Positions 22,031 through 30,200 of a stretch of DNA of 64,000 bases are shown one piece after another. The stretch spans positions 41,569,896 through 41,633,895 of the forward strand of contig OZ029916.1 of assembly GCA_964023275.1 (NCBI GenBank), given 5' to 3'. The notes beneath the pieces were generated by a model. The model searched no databases. It saw only the letters and a list, made by a program, of their open reading frames with translations, and was not told where the DNA came from. Made by a program: the position numbers and the translations under genes. The DNA comes from Norana najaformis (lineage: Eukaryota; Annelida; Clitellata; Crassiclitellata; Hormogastridae). Each line of letters opens with the position of its first letter. Positions within the stretch are counted from its first letter, which is position 1.

Positions 22031-22429
22031 CTGCCCTCATATACCAAGGCTAAGAAAATGAAAACTTTAAAGCCATGACTGCCACTCGGAGTTAGCTTAA
22101 GGGAATATTCTTCATTCTTATGTAAAAATGTTCATATACCGAGACTAAGAAAATGAAGTCGGTCAACATTTCATACCCATGGCTGCCCCCCGGGATTAGC
22201 TTGAGGAACTGTTCTTCCTATTTTTCTTTTACCTTTAAACAAAAATGTACGTTTGTGATAATCATTTGGCCTATTTAGAATTCTGGAGCTCAGTCATGCG
22301 TGACGGAGATTGGCAATTGCGATCCTTTAAATGACAAAGTACCTGAAAGCATTGCTGCAAGCATCGATTATCGATCACTGATTTTCAAATTGCTCTGCAC
22401 AGTAATGCGCTGAACGGATAGAGCATTAT

Positions 22430-22432
22430 TAA

Positions 22433-22467
<35 letters not shown>

Positions 22468-22930
22468 CTCTGTCTCTGTCTCTCTGTCTCTTTCTTTCTC
22501 TGTCTCTCTTTCTCGCTCTCTCTCCCTCTCTTCCTCTCCATCTCTCTCCCTCTATCTCAGTCTCTCTCTCTTTCTAGCAGCGGTTTTTCTTCTTCTCTCG
22601 GTCTGTCTATCTGTCTGTCGCTTTGCCTATATACCTGTCTTCCTGCCTATCTGTGTGTCTGTGAAATTTTCTGTGCTCTATTTTTTCTTGTTTGTCAGCC
22701 ATGCATCCGTCTGTTATCCGACTGTTTGAATGAATGCATATGTGTGTGCATGTACGTGTGTATGCCTGTCTTCCTATCCCCCTCTGTCTGCTTCATTGTA
22801 TGTCTGTCTCTGTGCCATCTAATTCTGACACCGTCACCGTCCATCCGTCTGTCTGCCTGCTTGTCTGTTCATCTGATAGAACAACAGTCTGTCTGTCTGT
22901 CTGTCTGTCTGTATGCATGTGTCTGTTCCT
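22430..22930. repeat. TC and CTGT simple repeats
   Basis: (TC)n at 22432-22580, then CTGTCTGT tetranucleotides in loose form to 22930, with a pure (TCTG)n near 22887-22912. Confidence 0.85.
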
Positions 22931-23114
22931 GTACGTCTGAAAATGTCAGTGTGTGCAAACGGTGGATGACGTGTCACTGGCAGATGTTTCCAACCTCAAA
23001 CGCATCTTCTCTTCCTCTTCTGCGGCTGCTGCAGCAGATGGTTGTTCCAATGATGCGGGACGAGACGGATTTAGTCGTTGCCAGCGTCGGCATGGACAGA
23101 CGTAGGAACAGGTA

Positions 23115-23129
23115 GAGAGACATCCAGGC

Positions 23130-23164
<35 letters not shown>

Positions 23165-23255
23165 TATCCGGAAGGACATAGATAGACCAACAGGTTGCTA
23201 GACAGGCAGACCGACAGGCAGATAAACAAGCAAGAAGACAGCCAGCCAGATAAAC
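23115..23255. repeat. CAGA/GACA tetranucleotide tract
   Basis: Complement of the CTGT tract 200 bp to the left, so the two can pair as a long imperfect hairpin around 22930-23115. Confidence 0.8.
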
Positions 23256-23330
23256 TGATATATAAACAATTGTGAAGACGAACAGATGAGTGATGCGTTG
23301 GAAATTCAACGATTCGATTATTGGCCGATT

Positions 23331-23617
23331 TCAATGTACAGAGCCGTTTTTCGGCCTCGGCCATGCTAAGGCGCCATATAAATTGTATTTATTGTTATTA
23401 ATATTATTATTGCTGCTGCTACTGCTGCTACTATTACTACTACTACCACCACTACCATTACTACTACTACTACTATTATTATTATTATTATTACTACTAC
23501 TACTACTACTACTACTATTATTACTATTACTATTATAATTACTCTTATTATTATTACTACTACTCCTATTATTATTACTACTACTACTACTACTACCACT
23601 ACTACTACTACTACTAC

Positions 23618-23648
<31 letters not shown>

Positions 23649-23650
23649 AG
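23331..23650 (+). mobile_element. Family H retroelement 3' end with long ATT/ACT tail
   Basis: GAGCCGTTTTTCGGCCTCGG and AAGGCGCCATATAAATTG are followed by about 260 bp of ATT, ACT and GCT trinucleotides. Same box and tail as 9234-9480 and 55410-55620, in plus orientation. Confidence 0.8.
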
Positions 23651-23679
23651 ATTGGTTGCAGCTTCCTCAATTATTCAAT

Positions 23680-24240
23680 AATAATGACGATGATGATAAT
23701 AATAATAATATTATTATTATTACTGGACCAAGTAGAGCCGCTGTGGCTCTACTTAATAATAATAATATTATTATTATTTTTATTATTATTATTATTATTA
23801 CGTGCAACAACGTTTTTGTCTCCAGAAGAGACAACTGATGGGCCCACATTTCGTCCGAAATAGCAACTCATCATTCGTCCACGGATCAACCACCCAATCG
23901 CAATCATCTGGTTCAGGGAAACAGAGAGACAGACCAAACATAAAGACCATCATAAATTTCATATAGGAACGAAATGTATTGTGAAAATGTATGTCTAACG
24001 GTAATAAGTCTAAACCAATAGGGAAAACCTTCAGGCAGAACTGAAGTGTATGGGCAAATGTATTTTCAATCAGTCGGAAACAGTCTGAACCAGTGGTGGA
24101 TGGTAATGTATTTTGTAATATACCACCTTGCCACACGCAACGCAGGGGTTTACAGCATTCCTAGACACGCAGTTGCACAGAATTAATTACTCGCACACTT
24201 AGTGATGAATGAAGAAAAACGAGGACATCGCCCTCATTGC
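23680..24240. other. No gene recognised
   Basis: AAT/ATT runs at 23690-23805, with a GAGCCGCTGTGGCTC palindrome at 23737-23751 between two of them, then unclassified sequence. The 112-codon minus frame has no recognisable domain. Confidence 0.5.
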
Positions 24241-24247
24241 AGCAAAT

Positions 24248-24365
24248 ACACACACAAGAATACAGACTCATATGGGCACACACTCACACATACACACACA
24301 TACACACACAAACAAACACACACACAAACACGCACGCACGCGCACACACACACACGCACACACCA
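24248..24365. repeat. CA dinucleotide tract
   Basis: (CA)n with T and G interruptions. Confidence 0.9.
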
Positions 24366-24440
24366 ATTGAGCGCCTCTGATGAGTCTATTCTTGAAGTGG
24401 CGCAGTATAAATGTCAGATTACAATTACAATTACAATTCA
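24366..24440 (+). repeat. Family M retroelement tail with AATTAC hexamers
   Basis: GAGCGCCTCTGATGAGTC, GTGGCGCAGTATAAATGTC, then (ATTACA)n. Complement of 17155-17225. Confidence 0.7.
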
Positions 24441-24739
24441 ACTCATCAAGCTGTGTTATCCAGATTCCCATCTTTCGCTGTCCTTCCAGCGTCCTCAAAA
24501 CCATGAGCATTACCACTTACCATCTCGTTGGCCCTCTTGGCTTAATCTCTCTCGATTTCGACCATGGCACCGAAAATGACCCAACAATTGACATGGTTCT
24601 TGCTGGTATGTTTTGACTAGGCGCCGGTGAATAAGTTCGTCTTCCTGACGCAACTTCTGTGTCAGCTGAGAAATTTCGGAATTTGCTTTACATTACATTG
24701 CATTACCGTAGACTGAAGGAAAGGCATTCACAAGACTCG

Positions 24740-24984
24740 TCGTCGTCGTCATCATCATCATCATCATCATCATTGTCATTATCAGTAGCAGCAGCATCAT
24801 CATCATCAACATCAACATCAGCATCACCACCACCACCATCACCAGCATCATCACCATCATCATGTCATCGTCATCGTTGTCATTATCAGTAGCAGCGGCA
24901 TCATCATCATCACCATCATCAGCAGCAGCAGGATTAGCATCACCAGCATCATCATTATCATCAGCATCATCAGCATCAGCATCA

Positions 24985-25017
<33 letters not shown>

Positions 25018-25019
25018 CC

Positions 25020-25053
<34 letters not shown>

Positions 25054-25065
25054 TCAGTCCTCTGC
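24740..25065. repeat. ATC/ACC trinucleotide array with internal duplication
   Basis: About 325 bp of CAT, CAC and CAG units. A block TGTCATTATCAGTAGCAGC occurs at both about 24775 and 24880, so the array includes a segmental duplication of about 110 bp. All frames here are homopolymer artefacts. Confidence 0.9.
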
Positions 25066-25749
25066 GTTACCATCTCCCTCTAAACAGACGACAACATCAG
25101 CAGCCGCAACAGATGGCAGAAACTAAAGGCGATCAATAGCTCATACAGGTGCACTCACCTGCCTCACATCCTCCCTCCCTCTTTCCCTCGAACGCTCAGG
25201 CCACGCAGTGATGCATAGCCCATCAGTCCAATTCAACCATCGCCTGTAGCTCTAAGCCATCCCCCCATCTCCCCATCCCTCCATCCTTCTGGCCTGAAAG
25301 TTATATAGCTAGGGCTCTTGAACAGGCGTCCAGGTAGAACGAAGACAATTGTGTAACGCTTTAAGGTTTTTTGCAAGAAGTTTACAGGGGATACAGGTAT
25401 GCGCGTACAATTTGTTTTAGCTCCCAGTAGGAATTTAAACTTAAACCGTGTGAGTGGACGGTTTATGCATGAATGGACGTCCAGGAGTGTGTTTCCCGTG
25501 GTCGTTGCGATTCCATGCGTGACCAGTGGCTACACCGATGAGAGCTTCTTCCTAGATTGCCGGCTTATCGTCAATCAAACGTAACAGTTGGATCAGTTAG
25601 GATTTAGCGTTTGAGTGAAGTTCAGCGAAGCGTGTCGGGTATTGGCTAATTTGTCAGAGAGGTGTTAGAAAGGTCGCTAAGGACACGAGGAAAAGACTTC
25701 ATAGTTCTCTATAAAACTCCACGTGTAGGTCCAATCCACAGGCCTATAG

Positions 25750-26210
25750 TCAATCATTTGCAGGACTATATAGGCCAGTCTAACACTTGTAGGTCTATAT
25801 AGTAATGCCGATATTGTCCACCATCTGTAGGCCTGTATGGTCTATCATCTGTAGGCCTGTTGTCTATAATATGTAGGCTTATCATCTGTAGACCTATATA
25901 GTCATGGTCTATATAGTCTATCATCTGTAAGCCTACATAGTCTATCATCTGTAGGCCTATACAGTCTATCGTCTGTAGGCCTGTGTAGTCTATCATCTGT
26001 AGGCCTATACAGTCTAGCATCTGTAGGCCTATACAGTCTATCGTCTGTAGGCCTACATAGTCTATCATCTGTAGGCCTATGCAGTCTATCGTCTGTAGGC
26101 CTATACAGTCTATCATCTGTAGGCCTACATAGTTTATCGTCTGTAGGCTTATATAGTCTATCATCTGTGGCCTATAGAGTCTATCATCTGCAGGTGTGTA
26201 TTATAGTCTA
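25750..26210. repeat. 24-bp CTGTAGGCCTATACAGTCTA minisatellite
   Basis: About 18 units of roughly 24 bp with core ATCTGTAGGCCTATACAGTC. The minus strand is open for 132 codons and reads an 8-residue repeat (I-D-Y-I/V-G-L-Q-x), a consequence of the 24-bp period. AGGCCT inside the unit is palindromic. Spacing has no alternating repeat/spacer pattern, so it is not CRISPR-like. Confidence 0.9.
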
Positions 26211-26797
26211 TAATCTACGTGTTCAGATTCTGTGTACCAGACGCCTGCGCTCTCCTCGTCGGCGTTTGCGACCTAAAACGCTCGATGCTGATGATGCAAT
26301 TGATTACCATACGTTGGCCTGAGGCCTATTTCTTGATCACGTTTATACGCAGAGACCTATGAGAAAAAAGCTTATCACAGAGCGGAAAATAAATTCTTCC
26401 TAGACCTACGCATGACGACAATAAATATTCAAGACTGCAACCTACCAAATTATACAATACCATACTTTAACCTACCCCAGCTAACCGTATCTATCCGCAT
26501 CCTATAACCTGCCATATCCTACCCTGCCCAGGCTGCCCTAGTCCATAATATACTTACCTTACACTTTTCTGCCCTATCGTGGTATATCTAATTCTACTCT
26601 ACCCTAACTTACTCTGTCTTGCCCTATCCTACCTTTATCTTGATGGGTTATCTTAACACTCTTAAAAGGCGCTATAAAATGTCTGTTACAGTTACAGAAA
26701 AACATCAATCGAATGTCGTTTAATGCATTGTCAGTAAAGGATGCAGGCGCTAAATAAATACAACAAATTGAATCGCGAAATTTCTTTTATTCCGCAG
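26211..26797. other. Region upstream of the EEP-like gene
   Basis: CCTACC-rich stretch (26440-26640), then a retroelement tail box AAGGCGCTATAAAATG at 26667-26682. It ends in a good splice acceptor (TTTCTTTTATTCCGCAG, 26781-26797), so a 5' UTR exon should lie further left, but none can be placed. Confidence 0.5.
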
Positions 26798-27208
26798 GAG
26801 CAGACGACACTTTCAAATAAGTCACGTGACGCAGATGGCGGCCAATAGGGGAAATCCCCTGCTCGACGATGACCTAATCACGAACGTCATCAGCATGAAC
26901 TTCAGCGGACGGTTCAAAGGTCACGAGGTAAAGGACCTTGGGGGCGCCGTCATGCGTCACATGGTGGCCGCCAAGAGCGTCGACCTATTTTTCGGACAGC
27001 AGGCCAATTTTCGGCTTTCGTCACTTCCGGACAACTATGACGTCATCGGCAGCCAGAGGGCTTTCCTGATGTACAACCGGAAGCGGTTCCAGGCCAACGA
27101 CGAGCTGCAGTACCGTCACTTCCTGCGAGACCTTGAACTCAAAGGTCGACTGCAGAAGTATTACCTACCGGAGGCGAACTACACGCTCTGCAAAATGAAA
27201 TCCAAGGT
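26798..27208 (+). other. EEP-like gene, exon with start codon
   Basis: The acceptor at 26797 is preceded by a pyrimidine tract. The exon holds 37 nt of 5' UTR with an E-box-like CACGTG (26823-26828), then the first 374 coding bases. Its frame also stays open back to the acceptor, so an upstream coding exon cannot be excluded. Reading on past the donor meets TAA after two bases, which is why the unspliced frame stops at 27212. Confidence 0.7.
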
Positions 27209-30200
27209 GTAAGCAGATCCAGTGCTTTTTTCTGGAAAAAAGGTTCCGGAACTGAACAATTATGGAATTTTGTGCTAAAATGTCATTATTTTTATCAATC
27301 ACTAAAGACGGAAAACAATGTAAAGTTGTAAACACTGAAATTGAATTGAAATAAGTTACATTATATTACATAATTAAAATAACTTAGTAACATAATTCTT
27401 TTATTAAAAACTAAACTATAATTTTTATTAGCCGAAAAAAGGTGCCGGAACGCCTTTCCGGGATCAATTCGTAATCATAATCCCGAGATTTCTAAAGCCC
27501 CCAAAGCAAGCCACGTCACGAGGACCAGCTTATTCACAGGCGTTCAGTCAGAACAAAATCGATAGGCAAAAGTGTTCGGTTCCAGGTCAAGATCCAAGAG
27601 TCAGGCAGAGACGCGTGATAGCTACGGTGGGTGGTGTTTGGGATTGGAGCGGAAAGAAAGATAGGAGGAAGAAGGGGAGTCAGAATATGATCTTTGAAAG
27701 AAGAATGGCTCAGACTTTGTCACATTGAAGATACAATCACCCACGCATTTCGCTTCTTTTCTTAGATCTTTCCCAATTGGTTCAGACGGTGTCTTATTAA
27801 GGATAGATTTCATGTACCCACACGTCTTTCCCTCAAAACTGAAAACAGCTCTTCTACAAATCCTATCCTGATTCCTCCTCTTCCCCTTATCTCTCTTTCC
27901 GCTCCAATTCCCAACACCATACACCGTATCCGTTTGACTGTCTGTCTGCTTGCCTCTTCAATCTTGACCTGGAACCGAACCTTTCCTGCCTATCGATTTC
28001 GTTTGACTGAGCGCCTATGAATAAGCTTTTCCCCGTGACTTAACTTTCGTTGGGAGCTGTAGAAATCTCAAGTTTACGATTACGATCACATACGTTTCAC
28101 TTCTGGTCTTTCCCCCAGTGCCAACCAAATCCAGGATGCCTAACAGAAGCTGCTAGGATATCCATCCCTGCGACTGACAAGAATGCCATTGTCGTTTTTG
28201 TAGAATGGACGATACGAGCTTCATCGCCATGTCCTGGTTTACAGACGAAGGCAAGGACCAACTGCGCAGCCTCAACCTCCTTCGTAAGCTGCTCAGCTTC
28301 ACCGCCAACCTGTGTGCTATTGAAGAGATGCCCGTCGTCATCGCTGGATCTTTTCGACTGTCGCTCGAAGACGTCAAACAGGTCGACAATCGCAGTAATT
28401 CATATTCGTTCGTACATTGGATCACTCATTCATTCATTCATTCATCCATTCACCCATCCATTCACCCACCCATCTGTCGATCCTGCGTTCCTTCTATCCA
28501 TCTATCCCTCCCTCTATCCCTTCCATCCTTCCATCCACCTATTCATCGTTCGTTCCTTCGTTCCTTTCTTCCATCCATCCATCCATCCATCCATCCGTCC
28601 GTCCGTCCGTCCGTCCGTCCGTCCGTCCGTCCGTCCGTCCGTCCGTCCGTCCTTCCTTCCTTCCTTCCTTCCATCCATCCATTTATCCATCTATCCATCC
28701 TTCTCTCGTTCCTTCCTTCGTTCGTCGTTCCTTTCATCCATCTATCCATCCCTCCATCCCTTCATCCCTCCATCCACCCACTAACCCATCCACCCAAACC
28801 CACCCACCCACTCACCCACCCACCCACCCGTCCGTCCGTCCGTCCGTCCATCCACCCACCTATGGCCCTCGAAACTCTACGACTAGGTCTGATTTCAGAG
28901 CGAACAGCTTTCTGCTTACCCCAGACTAAATGCTTCATTTCTGGGGGAACCACATAGAGACCATGAAAGACAAGAGAAGAGGAGGGATATAGTTTAAATG
29001 AGATAATGTAGGAGTGAGAAGTGCAATCCCGAAGATAAGTTTCCAAGAAAGACGGAACCAGGAGTAATATCACTGTGCATTTTCACTGTGGTCTGTGAGC
29101 AATGGCCTAGGGGTTAAAGTGCAGGAATGTCAGCCCAGAGGTTGACGGTTCACATCCGCGCCAAGACAGACAGTCTTAGATTCGTAATCGTAATCGAAAT
29201 TCCGAGATTTCTACAGCGCCCAACTAAAGCCGCGCAGCGGGGACCAGCTTATTCACAAGCGCCCAGTCAAAACAAAATTGACAGGTAAAAAGGGTTCGAT
29301 TCCAGGTCAAGATCCAAAAGTCAGGCAGAGAGACAGCGTGACATCTACGGTGGGTGGTGTTTGGGATTGGAGGGGAAAGAGGGATAAGAGGGAAAAGGGA
29401 AGTCAGGATAGGATCTGTGAAAGAGGAATGTTTTAGAAGATTAGTACATCATAGCGAACTTAGTCATAAATGAGACCTACACTGTCGGTGGGAGGATCTG
29501 GTGTCTAAGAAGAGGACTAGACATGTGAGTAGTAAGATAAGGCCCCATACCTCACTATTCATATGGCCTAAGATGTAATTTAACTTCTGTAGGTAGTGGC
29601 CGGTTCTACGGCCTAAGCCGAGTCATTAACATCTGTCAAATAAATAACTGATAGACGGCGAGTGACCATAAAGTCCAACAATTTGCAGCTTTCTTCATGC
29701 TTGGTGCTTCGAATCGTCTGTATGGACTTTTATGTAGCCCCTTTGAAAACCCTCTCGAGGTAGTTATCCTAATTCCAGATACTCTCGGAGCTAAATAAGA
29801 CGGAGTATCTCTAAAACGATTTCTACGTTTGCCAATACTTAGCAGTTATGTCTGCTAAGAATAAACACTATAGTGTGGCTGGAACGATTGCAGATATCAA
29901 CTACTTGGAGTCAAGGCACATTCATTGTCGCCTGCTTCAGCTAGTTTTGTCTAGTTACTTCAAAAAGGCCAAAATTTTGTCTGGATATCGGCTACAGTGA
30001 CTGAACATTTGTTGGCGTTTGCCATTAGACATTTCTGTCTAATTACTTCAACAGTTAACAATTATGCACGGCTGTAGGCCACAGTGAGTGTGCTATTTAT
30101 TGAAAGACAGCTGATATCAATAAGAGCTTTCTGGCTATTATTGTTTTTCTTGTTTTTATGAAGCGCCAATAGATAATGACAAAGCATCATTCGATGGCGC

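Noticed and set aside
24564-24605. Possible signal-peptide first exon (ACCATGG start, MAPKMTQQLTWFLL, donor GTATGT)
   Set aside because: Good start and donor consensus, but no second exon can be placed and the next kilobase is trinucleotide repeat.
25766-26164. CRISPR-like repeat array
   Set aside because: Units are contiguous 24-bp tandem repeats without unique spacers, in an animal genome; it is a minisatellite.
27622-27924. 100-codon minus frame in EEP intron 1
   Set aside because: It runs antisense across the two LINE L tails and the short gap between them; not a gene.
28050-28957. Frames of 244, 250 and 170 codons
   Set aside because: Only 28204-28381 is exon-like; the remainder is an ATCC/GTCC microsatellite read as Pro/Ser/His.
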